A stretch of DNA of 64,000 nt from Balanoglossus misakiensis. Its lineage: Eukaryota > Hemichordata. Position numbers and translations under genes: made by a program. A model generated the notes under the pieces. It ran no database searches, had not been told where the DNA came from, and was given only the letters and a program-made list of their open reading frames with translations. Within the stretch, counting starts at the first letter, position 1; every line of letters begins with the position of its first letter. Below, piece by piece: positions 49,101-61,230 of the stretch. The stretch covers positions 6,510,001-6,574,000 of the forward strand of contig CM082576.2 of the NCBI GenBank assembly GCA_040954595.2, given 5' to 3'.

Positions 49101-52100
49101 TTGTCACATCTGACGTCCAATGCAGACATGTCGACGACACCACCAGACAGCTCCTATTGATCGGAATTCATTGAACGCTGCTAATTGGGTTTGATTAAAC
49201 TCTCTTGTCTGGTTTGATATTTTTTTAATCATTCCAGTATTAATCTGATTCAATGCAATAAAAAATAAATTGGGCAGGTTGTAAATTGTATCCATGTTAT
49301 TTTTTAATAAACACTGTAAACAGTTTTGTGTAATATGTGAATATTGATTTCTGGTTATGTTTAATGATTGTATAGACAAACTGTGATTCTCCCTCCAAAC
49401 ATATTATTTTGAGCTCAGGGTTTGAAGTTGGAACATGTTTTTTTTCCTGTACCAAAACATTTTGCCAGATGTACACTAGAGGCTAATGGCATCACTATTG
49501 TGCGCACAGTTGCTTGGATAGTCCAGCACTAACAGGGAGCAATGCCCGAGAGTGTGAGGCTGATGACAACCGTAGTAGTAGTAGTACACAAATGGCATCG
49601 GCCCCGGATAGACAATCCAAGCAACACACTAAATTCTGTAGTTCATTTTCATATTTGACCTTTCCTGGCAATTATCTTCAAATTTTTTTTATGGCTCCAA
49701 GTTTGAATTATGCTATTATATGCATGGCATATGTTACCAGGTAATCATAAATTGTCAATTTATTTGCAATTTGGCCATAGATCAAAATACTTAACATTGG
49801 AAAATATGTTCGCTAGTAACAGTAATCCATCGTAAAATAATACTGCATTACACGGTGTATTATTTGAAATCCTCTCTTTAATTGGCATCATATGTGCACT
49901 TCATCTAATTGACATTTATGACAATGATAATTAATGATAATTTAAATTAGATTTACACAATGTGGGATAATATCATTATCAGTTCCCTAGTGGTTCCTGC
50001 TACCTGGAGTAAAAACTGAGAATCATGGGTAATCATGTGAGATCAGAGAGGGCGGGTTAATTCAGGAGTTTTAACAAGAAACTTCAGTTGATACACAAAG
50101 CAAAAATACTAAATCTTTTTCACTGCCAGCTATATATTTTTTTTGCTCATAGCCAACTGTTTTTAACTTTTTACAGCATATGACAGCTGATATGTACGTA
50201 CCTCCAGTACCTGCTCCTGTTTCAAGAACAAATATGTGTCGCCACAAACACTATTTCTGTGACATTCTGAATAATACTCCTGCCCGGTGTGCAACTGATT
50301 AGGTATTTGAATACCCAATTGAATACATGCTGTAATGTCCTCTCGAAAAATTTACTGTCACAAATGAATAGGTATCAAAGGGAGCAGTGAGCTACATTTC
50401 GATCCATAAAAAGATTTTTCTATGAAAAGGTCTTTCCCCATGAGATACAGTTCAACTTAGAACTTCAACTGAAGACTTGGCATTCTGCTCTTGAAAAAAT
50501 TCTACCATTGTGCAGTGTAGATTAAAGTCAATATAAAAATGAGAAATGGAGAGTTACAGCCAACACTCTAAAAGAACGTTTTACGACCGATTGTGTGTTT
50601 TTAATAGGAAAATTGAATAATGCTTCACATAAGAGCTCACAGCTCTTACAAAAACCCCACATTCAATATTTTATCACGAAATCGCTCGGTAAGGGGTAGC
50701 CATAACTAGAATTTTCAACTCTTGCAACGCAGCAAAAATGCCCTGATTTAATTACGTACTCAAGACTGACGGAAAAAGCGGTTCTTTTTAGGCGTGTAAT
50801 CATATTTCAGCATTTTTCAGCATTTAATGTCATACAAACCCTTTAATATCATAATTATGTCGCTTTTTTTGTGAATGGAAAACTGACACGTTTTACGGTG
50901 AGTTGTTGAATTGAGAAGTTTGAAAGTGAAGTGGTGATTCACAATGTGAGAAAAAGAAAATCCTCTTGTCTTCGTTCACAATAAAACTTTGAGTTTTTCT
51001 CAGTTTTTAGTGCCCAGTCTCAATGTTTGACAGTATAAAACCAGTGCTAAAGTTTTAAATGCCGACCCCTTTAATTCAGAGCACATTTTCCAGATTATTT
51101 TTTTCTCTCCTGCGGAGATCAACCATTTGTGAAAATTGTGCGGTTTGTCGCGTTTGTCTAGGTTTCCCTATGTGAAAGCTCTGTGGGCCTGGTTATTGAC
51201 GGCTGTATATCTCGATTAAGTGCCGCAAGATTTGAAACCGCGGAAAATCACAAAGGCTGATGCGAATACAGATGAGTCAAACCCGAAGACTCTGACAATT
51301 TCATTTTGACTTTGAGACGCGGCAGACAGGAGGAAAATGAAAGCAGATGGAGCAATTGCCAGTATATGACCCTGTCATCCTGACCGTTGATTAACCCCGG
51401 GATCAAAATGAAGTCAACGCGAAAACGTCATTTAGAGCCCAGTTTGGCTGTGCGTGTATTAATACAAGGGATCAGCCGACTTCATCATTCTTTACAGGGA
51501 GACTGATTACCGAGTTTTGTGTCGTGCTCGGCAAAATGCAGCGAGAGGTCGATGATATGCTCAAGCAGGGTGACTGATCACTCAGGTAATGTTTCCAGGC
51601 ACCCGGTCACCAACTTTAATTAAGTTAATGTTTATTTTAAGTAACTTCAATCCCGGGAATCGATCCCTGATGAAAGCCAGAGTCTGAGGAATGAACGTTA
51701 TTCCCACTATTCCCAGGTGGTAATGCAAACTACTTCATTTTTTCAAATCATTATTGCTAACTATATTTTTCCGGCACTATGTAGGTTAAATTGCTTTTAA
51801 CATTTGAAGAAATCCTTCTTTTGTTCAGACATGACCTTTAGAAATCTTGATTGAAAAAAAAGTATTGTATGGAAAGGTGCTGTAATATCATGACAAATGT
51901 TACTAACTTGGAATTATAGTATATAAGTGGTGTTCCCTCATTGCAATTTGATAAATTTCATCAATTTACGACATTGATATTGATGGACATGTTTTCAACA
52001 CCCACTCGGTGATCTTTTCAATAAATAAAATGATTTGTCGCAGTGATATTTTAGGAATTAATTTTCTGTCGGGTGATTTATGAATTGATATTTCAATCGG

Positions 52101-54141
52101 AGGATCTCTGTCGATTACTGTCACTCCGGCATCCAGCATTCGCGGAAGACAGACAATGGGAATTAGGCACATGTCATCTCGTTGGAAGTGATGTATGCTG
52201 CGTTGCACCTCAAGGAAATGTCACAGGCACTGATGGTACACCATGTGTTATTTTGTCGCACGTTTCAGGTGCTGTCCACTGGCTACAACAGTACATGTAG
52301 GTGTTTGGATATTTGCTTACATGCACTTTAATAGAAGAGTCAGATATGCTTCAGCGACACTGTACGTGTGTTTTATCAAAACAGTGCCGTATTTTGACAC
52401 GGAAGAGTGAAAACGACTTTAGTGCATTTGAGCTTGTTCAAAGTCAATTATTCCCTAATTGTTATAGGCCAGGTGTGATCAGTTCAACTCGAGTTTTTCC
52501 ATGGTGGTAATGGCATTTCTTCCCAGTTTAATCGACACTTGGCATGATTTCCAGACATTTTAGATACCGCTCTACCTATTAAAGTCAATGCTTTTATCAC
52601 ACCCCTATAAAAAATTCAGTGCTGTATATGTTGCATTTAAAAAAATTTGATACACCTACAGCATAGACCTTGACATTTTGCAGACAAATTACTAAAAGTG
52701 CGTATTTCAGTAATTGATGGGATTGAAATATACAGGTCTGTGCGGGCATTGTTATACAAATAATTTAGAGTCCAAAATAATTCCTACCTGCAGAAGTGCC
52801 AGTTGAAAAATTGATTTACACCCAAGGCCGAGTTTTGATTGGAAAGATATTCCTCGGCAATGAATGTAAGGAAGATACTGCAGGGTTCCTGCATTCCCGG
52901 AAAATCCTGAATTTGAAACGACTCCAGGGAAATCCGGGAAAATTGATTTAACCAATTGCATGTATGCTTTCATAAAATGTCAGTGACCCTGAAAAAAAAA
53001 GAACAAAAAATGACAAAAATACTGCACAGTCTCAGTCCTTGGAAAATAGCACTTGTGTTTTTGAAATTTCTGGAAAATCAGTGAAGAACATGATTGTGGA
53101 AAGTCCGGGTATTTTGAATGACTGTGAGTTCATGGACCCTGATGTTGTGAATCTCACGGTTGCCTGAGCTCAATACTCAGTTGTTGGTTCTGATTTCAAT
53201 TTTCAACCTGGCCATCTGCCGGTCAGCCGTCGACGATAAAACTTATAAAGAGCGCAGAGAATGGCAGATGTGCGAGAGAGCTTTGGATAGAAATACCGGT
53301 TCTTGATCCAGCATATAAAATGTGAGCGAGTGACTCTGTGAACAGGAGAGTTGAATACAGCATGAATTTGTGGATACCTTATCAATACCCTTGCCAATAT
53401 GGAAAGTGCATGCAGTTCATTAACCCTTGAAAGATACCCTATTTAATACCTTCCTGTAATCATTGATGTTTTTCTCTCAAAAGGAAAGTGATAAAGTGTA
53501 CAGGCATACTAAATTTATTATTAACTGGATACTCAGTTCATCTGCCGACACACAATCTTTCCACAAACCATCTCCATATGCCTGTAGGTACCACAAACAA
53601 GGTGTTGAACAAATTCTCACAAGTTATGACATATTTCTTTCATGCAACTTGAATAGAAATATTATCTCAGTGCAAACAACAGATTTAGTTGCAGTATTTC
53701 ATCTGATCCTTTAAACCTAATTTAGCATGTACATGTATGTACAAATTCCCAATTATGCTTAGTGTACAACAGACATGTTTGTCATTAGCATCGTATCTCT
53801 AATTTCTTTTATTGATATGTTGAGAATGTTATCCGATGCCTACAGTACAATGTACTTTCCAATTCTCAATTTCTTAATGGCATTGTGAAAATATTGCCTT
53901 TTAAGCCAGGGTCGATTTAGACTAATCCAAAATGCGATAATGTTAGGTTACAGCAACTCTGGCAGCCGTGCATGTTACCGAGGCGCGGTTGGGGGTTCAG
54001 ACTTTGTGTCTATCGCATTGGAATGCCGTCATTCTGGAAAGCCCAAGGGACCGTCCATTTCCAATTGCTGCCGGTTGTGCTTCATAATCATCACTCTTTT
54101 TTTTCCGTGATTCTGTTGGGGCTACCATGTCGTATATGCAC

Positions 54142-54212
54142 TCCTCCTCCTCCTCCTCCTCCTCCTCCTCCTCCTCCTCATCATAATCATCATCATCATC
54201 ATCATCATCATC
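54142..54212 (+). repeat. compound (TCC)n-(TCA)n microsatellite
   Basis: About a dozen CTC/TCC units are followed by a series of ATC/TCA units in the FUT8 intron. The reverse frame reads as runs of Asp and Glu, which is a repeat artefact, not a gene. Confidence 0.95.
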
Positions 54213-57200
54213 AAGCATCATCGTCGCCACCACCACTATCATCCCCCTCATCATCAATTTATGTACAATTAATGATGTAATGATCTACTTGCAACTTGTG
54301 AAATTCAAACCCTAATGATGTCAGCACGTAAACATGGACATTTGTAAAAAGTGCTGAGGATTAAAATCGGGATGCAAAATACATATGCCCAGGTTTGCTT
54401 GATTTTGATGTCATTTCTATTCACGGGGCGTGATGTGTTAGCTTACAAAGCTGGCCTAATTTGCTGTTAATGTGCTCTAGAAAGGGAAAATGGGCTGATG
54501 GCTATCAGTGCCTGTCTTTGTGTGGCGCTGGCCACCACCTGCATTCCCTGGATGAATAAAACCACTCATCAAAGTTTAATGGACTTTAGAGATTTTCACT
54601 GGCAGCAGCATGTGCATTAAAAACCAAATCAAACATATTTTTAAATGTCGTTACATACAGATTAAAATTACATACAGATTTGTTTTTAAAAAATCTGCCT
54701 GTCTGAAAAAGTTGTCTGACCTGTTTATATGAAACAGGTTTGTCTTGTTTGGGGTCTGCGTTCATTGAAAGGACGCCCCAAAAAGTGCAGATGATTTGCC
54801 GATCTGATATTTACGACATTAAGAATGCAGGCCGGCACTGCATCGCGGAATGGGTTGGATGAAGTCGGGGAGTGAAATCAGCCGCGTGATCAGGCGCTTG
54901 CGATTAGAGCAAAGAATTATCAGAGAGCGTTTTATCGGAGAACCTGCTGGAGTGCATTTTGATGTTGTAAAAACTGTATGTGTGAAGTGTGTGTAATCAG
55001 CTCCAAGTACGTGAAGTAGGAAATGGTTTTCTTATCTCTAGTGGCATCACAGGGTCTGAGAATGTCATGAGAGATGAGAGAGAGCAGACAACCTGGCCAA
55101 GCTGAGGTCGAGTTTATTGTTTTGCCAGAAATGCACCTAGTAATACAGGCTGCCCACTCCCCCTTCAAACACATGCCTCAGGATATCCCCAGTACCTTGT
55201 CCGAGTACCTTGTTCTAAGTTTATTGAGTGGCCGCTTGTGTCAAATTAGAACTACAGTGGCAATTGCACTTGCATTGTGCATGGTGATGTGCAATTGTAT
55301 GTTGTGATTGTACAGAAGGAATCTGCTCCTCCTCCAAATGCCGAAGTACTGCATGAATCTAGTTAGATTTCATGAAGTACATGTACAAGTACATTGTAGG
55401 TACACGTATTTTTTTGTCATAGTCTCTGTTGAATCATAGCACTTGTGAAATTCTTTTCCACACCTTAGATATTCCCACTTAACATTTTGGGTATTGGGAA
55501 AAATCCACTCGTGTGGAAAGTGACGTAAAAGCATGGACCTGTGCAAAGCACTTCGTTGGCAAATTTCTGCTTTCGATTTGACACGTTACAGCGATGCTGC
55601 ATCGTTAAAGTGCAGACGAAAATGGCAAAGGGAATCAGTTTTACTGCTGCTCGAAAGTAAATGTTTGTACTTTAGATTCTGTCTTAGTCATCAGAACTTA
55701 CTGTTTGCTTTCATTCAACCATCAAGTTCATGCTCAATTGGAAGAAAAAAAAACACCTGTTGATCTAAATCGTAGTCCCTCCATGGGACTGTGGTTTGAT
55801 AGGCTTGTGTAAAGTCTCTCGATAGACAAACACAATATGTGCAAACATACATGTACTTGTACACTGCAATCCATACTGGTCTCATTTTGAGGAAAAGAGA
55901 AATCAGTGACGTGGATGGAACTATACTAAAAAGCAGTTTTAATTAAAAAGGTATTCTGTTAACGTAATTTCTGTGCAGACAAACATATGGCTTCTGCATG
56001 AAGTAGCACTGTCATCTTCTGTTTCATTGGTTGTCATGTTCTGCAAGGAACATCATCATGTCAGGTGGTGTCTTAGGTTTATCACTGCTTTTCATTGTCT
56101 ATGTTGTCATCAGTGTTGTTACATGTACCTCTTACAAATGTTGTTCCATGCTTGTCAGTGTCACATTTACCTTTTGACAGATTTTTTTTTTTGCGTGTTT
56201 TGTAACGGCCTGTCATCAATAATTTAGATGGCCCTGAGGAGGATTAGAGCTTATCACTAACCAGGTAGCCTGTGATGGATTTGAAACCCTCCTCCATAGA
56301 TACTTGTTTTTTTTACTACAGAAAAAATTAAATTGTGAGTTTTAAACAAGAATTGTTGAAAAAGTGGATATGACGCACTCTGGCAGTGTGGAGATAATCT
56401 TCATTTCTGGTTGCCATGGTTTTTGGACATGTCATGTGATTCTTTATATACTCCACTGACTAATGGTGCTGTTATGGTTGAGAAGAAAAGAAATTGATAT
56501 TTTAGAAAATGCACTGTAAATTATGCATCATCATTTGGATCAGAGAAAGTTAGATATGGGGGAGGGGGAATTCAAATAACGTATATTTTGATAGCAATAT
56601 GGTTGCCGTAGACACAGGTTAGGCCGCTGGTGTCATGATGGAACAGAAATTTCATGGTAAAATTCTTTTCTGTTGATGTAATAATCTTCCTGATATCTGC
56701 TAGCATTATCTTGATGTGGATCAACTGATCAAAAGAGTTTGTGTACTTTTAGCTTTACATGAATAGTGAAATTCGTGGATTTACTAATCGTACAATGGAC
56801 CACAAAGGGTAAATCGCATTTAACCTGCAGGTGATCTGCAGTACGTGTAGTAGGGCTCAAAACCCACAACGTGTGGCGCCATTATCTGCCCAGCAGAGGG
56901 CATCTTTGGCAGCCAAGGTATGTTTATTGAGGGCAGGGGGATCTCAGCCTGGTGCTTGAGGCAACGACCCGTGCGACCGGACCAATGTTCGGAGGGAGTC
57001 ACAACAGAGCAGTGTGTAAGAGCATTATCCAACTGGGATGAACTTGTAAGGCCTGCAAGGAAATAAAGATGCTGGCTGCACAAGTTGTAATTGTATGTAA
57101 TCAAATCCACTTGGCAATTCCAAAGTTGTGAATACGGTGCATTAAACACTGGCAAGTGGACAGAGGCGTGATTTAGGAAGACAAACTGATTATCGTTGGC

Positions 57201-59289
57201 GCGCGGCCTTGCAAGTTACTTCATCCTGCCAGAAAATTACGCTGTGATGTTGATCTGTAATTTCACGACTGGCTTGCTGCAAAGTTGGAAGTGTGGTGCG
57301 GCATCTTAGATGAGTTAATCGCGTCGAGGAGGTCGACTACTGTCGTACAGAGATCAAAATTTGATGGAAAGCTGGCGTGCCTTGTGTTATCGTACTCGGC
57401 AATCACCTTTGAAGTTGCTGGATTTTCCCCATCCTGTCATGTTTGAAAAGACAAAAATTTTCATTGCAACAGAGTGTGTGATTAAAGAGGGCATATTTTC
57501 AAAATGTGCCAAATATCCATGAATTTTGCATACAAGGGGTAATTCTTTGGGGAAAAATGTGCGTCATACCGCTCGAACACTGCGAAGCTTTTGTTGCAAT
57601 TGTAAAGAAAGATGTTATGTATGTCCTCTGGGTATTGAGTGTAGCATGGTTGTCACACTACAAATATTGGACCTATCAAAAATGATTGATGATTGTGAAA
57701 CATAAGTTTAAAATTGAAAAGACACTGTACCATTCAATGTTCTATGATAATTTATGAATCTTCATCTTGCTGTCGTCAGCACTATCCATTTTTTCCCCTT
57801 TTTTTTCGGAATTTGACAATGCAGAGACGTAGGGATGTAAATCAAATTGTATTTCAGCGTTTTTTTGCATAATGAGATGACGATATCTGATAATGTTGTT
57901 TTTCATTCACCATGGATGATGTTCTCACATCGGCAAAATAATAGATAATAACATCATGAACAAAGATCGAGAGGAGAAAATTTGGGAATAAGGCAGCACA
58001 TTCAGATTTGATTGTATGAACACAAACTACACATTTAGAGTTGTCCTGATAATGCAAATTCCACAAACATAATCTTTGGTGCTCTTTTATATTGCGATAC
58101 CCTTCATAGTTTTTGCCAATGTTTTTTCCTCCACAAAGCTCCATGCAGTCGATATCCACTTTGATTTTATTGAGACTCTCGATCTCTCAGCACTCTATGT
58201 ACATTTAACTGTTAATTTCAATCACACAGAGATCGCAGCCTGTGTGCGAAAGAACTGCCTGGTTGTCGGTCGCTTGAAAGTTTCATTAGCTCACCACTGT
58301 CTTTAAACTGCCAGATAGTTTTATGGCCTATCAGTGGAAATATGTCTCGTTTCAGATGGTCTTCTGTCCGGGGCTAGTCAGAATACTAATAATGTTCCAT
58401 CTGAAAAGATAGTGCAGTTGTTGTCAATTCCAAAAGGCATGTTAATGGCAAAATATGTAAATGTTATTTTCTGTAATTAAGCTTTAATTAAAGATTTATC
58501 ACCGGATATAAACACAAATGTAGAGTACTCAATTTGGGGCTGTTTATGTGCATTTGTGAATCAATCATGATTAACTGTAGAGAAATTCAATAATTGGAAA
58601 TAATAATACTCTTATTGTCAAGTTTAATTGTCAGATTTTTTGACGGTTGAAGTTTGAGACAAAATCTATACATACTGCCATTGTGTACCATGGCTTAATT
58701 AAAGCCCAGCTTAAATTTATGCATCTATGAATCGTTTGAGTGTAGTATGTGGACTTGGCTGAAAAAGCAGCTTTATATACATGTACTTGTAATAATAAAA
58801 AACAACCTACAAATAAGTGTAATTACCTGCATGGGAGACAGAGAGGCGTGGGACCATCCAGCTTTTCATCTTCAGAATTTAAAAAGACATGTGATTAGTT
58901 TTCTCACCATGAGCGACAATTATATTTGGAGTTTTGTCAAAACACAAATGTAGATTTAATTTAATGTCCTTGGAGATGTCCATTTCATTTAATGACATTT
59001 TTGCAAGTCCATAATCATCACATCTTTTTCATGGGTCTACCACCTACATGTACATCTAAATACTTGTATGAAATGAGACACACAGACACTCTGGTTATTT
59101 CAGCTGCAGATGAGAGTTGTAAACATGTACCTGCTTTTCAAAGCACACCAAGTATACTTTTGCTGAATGTAAATAGCTGATTTTTGTGTCACTTTGTGAG
59201 AGAGGAAAAAATTGCATGGTAGAAAAATATGTTTTACATGTAGGTTGGCCATATTATATAAATGTTTCTTTGTTCTTGTCTATCTACAG

Positions 59290-59341
59290 TTTTCATTCCG
59301 TGTAGACTACTTCTCAAGCCTGTGAACCAAATGCATCGAGG
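59290..59341 (+). other. FUT8: 5'UTR part of the first coding FUT8 exon with overlapping upstream ORF
   Basis: The exon begins after TATCTACAG at 59289. An upstream ATG at 59331 reads Met-His-Arg-Gly and stops at TGA 59343-59345. That stop overlaps the main start codon at 59342-59344 (ATGA). The upstream ATG has C at -3 (weak), the main ATG has A at -3 (strong). Confidence 0.75.
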
Positions 59342-61189
59342 ATGAAGACACTTTGGAAGATAGTGGCCATTTTGCTTTGCTTTTGGCTGGTGGTGCTGCT
59401 GTACCTGGGCGGAGCCATTGGCCCCAACGCCGAGATCCACGTCTCCACCAAGGACCTGAACAAGATGGTGAGCGAGATCGAGCTCATGAAGGAACAGAAC
59501 GAGATGCTACGCAAACAAGCCAAGGAGTTGAGGTAAAATGGGGCAGGCAGACATACTATAGGCACTTGATTGCCCGATGACATGCAGAGTTGCGGGTTTA
59601 CGGCAAGCACAATGACCGAAAGTGCAAATACTGAAAATTGGCAAAGCGCTGTCAATTTCCGTTGCGGCATTCCCATTTGCCAGTTTAATGGGCGAGCCAA
59701 GCATCAGTCCGTGTTTGGCATCGCATTGACATGCATCGTTCTGGATCAGATGATTGAATACGGGGTTTGATCAGCAAATGTGGAAACTGTTGATTCAGTG
59801 TAATTAATGCTTTGTATCGCTCCTTTCATTAAGAAAGTGGGAACAATGCTGAAGGAGGGTAATTAAGACAAACTATTTTTGTCAAGACTCAGACAGTCAT
59901 ACATTAAATTTCGTTTTCAAGTGTTTTGTACTTTCAGTGAGGCTTACTGAGCGAATGAGGCAAAAGGTACCATTTGGAATTGTTCTGTATGAAAGAAATG
60001 CTGAAATATAACCCATGAAGATTTGAATCTTTGAGCAGATTTTGGATTGAAACAGATAGACGCTCAGAAATAGCCCACGTACCGTACTCATAGGTGGCCA
60101 TTGCCCGCCACGCTGCCGACTCAAAAACAGTATGGCACCGCAATTGTTGTTCACAATATGGTGGATGTATAGTGTGGGTTAATTGCTTGGTAGATTTTAT
60201 TAAACATATCTGAAATACACCAGCATGGGTTCACAGTTTCTCCAACTTCCAAGGTCAGTTAGTGCATGTACATGGGAATGTATAGTGCCACAAATCACGT
60301 AGTTGAGTGAGCTGTTCAGAGTGCAGTTGCCCCCTATTTAGATATCATCTATAGATCCAGTCCAGATTATTGACTAAGGAGCGAGAAGGGATGGGTGACC
60401 CGTGACCGCCACCATCAACATATATCTACACATCGGTCTTATTTCAGTAGTTCGTGATTCAGAAAATTAGTCAGAAAACAGATTTTCAGTCTTTGTTTGG
60501 TTACCATATGGTAAGTTTCGTTTGGTAGTTTTTTGAAGCACAATCTAATTATTAGATATAGTGGCAATCAGCATGAATACTGAAGGAACACCAGCCGTCA
60601 GAAAATATTTCATAAATTGCCCACAAAATTGTAAATCTGGAAATTATTGGTAAAAAAATGTTTGCCGGGTTTTGTAGAAATTTCCATGGAGGCTCTACAG
60701 GGCAGAAGTTCATATGTAAAACATGTGACTGATCTAAGTTTGTTTTATTTTTAAAGTGGGTTTCCTATTAAGTTTTAGGATTTCCACAGACAGAACATAC
60801 ATGTATACCCCTAGGAAATCTGTGTGGTCTACAGTCTCCCCATCCATCACAAGAACTGAACGTTCAAGAGTTATCAAGAACACGAATGATTGCCTAGTCT
60901 GTATTTAAACCATTACGTCATACACACTGAACCTCCATTGACGCATTCTCTCTTGTGTTTTCAGGGAAATAGCCTTAATCCAGAACGATCCCCAACTCAG
61001 CAAGGACGAGACCGTTAAGTACCTTCAGCAGCAGCTTGACAAGGCACAGAAACAAATTGCAGATTTGTCACAAACCATCCAGTCTGGTAAGCGCCCAAAG
61101 AGTGTAATTTGTCTTTGAAAAGCACAGAGCAGCAATGGAGAAAGTCCATTCTCATCTGGTCATTAAGTATGTGAGTTTGTTTGTTTGTT

Positions 61190-61230
<41 letters not shown>

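Larger units (their letters stand above)
38903..59289 (+). other. FUT8: long first intron of FUT8
   Basis: About 20 kb without a supported gene on either strand. Open frames here are short, unspliced and resemble nothing. It holds an exon-like block at 43033-43158, a GA-rich stretch near 46060-46090, a trinucleotide repeat at 54142-54212, and many of the window's TACATGTA octamers. Long 5' introns are usual for FUT8 and often carry enhancers; none can be named here. Confidence 0.55.

Noticed and set aside
53997-54257. Reverse-strand frame with long Asp and Glu runs
   Set aside because: It is only the translation of the TCC/TCA microsatellite; no splice sites or conserved sequence around it.
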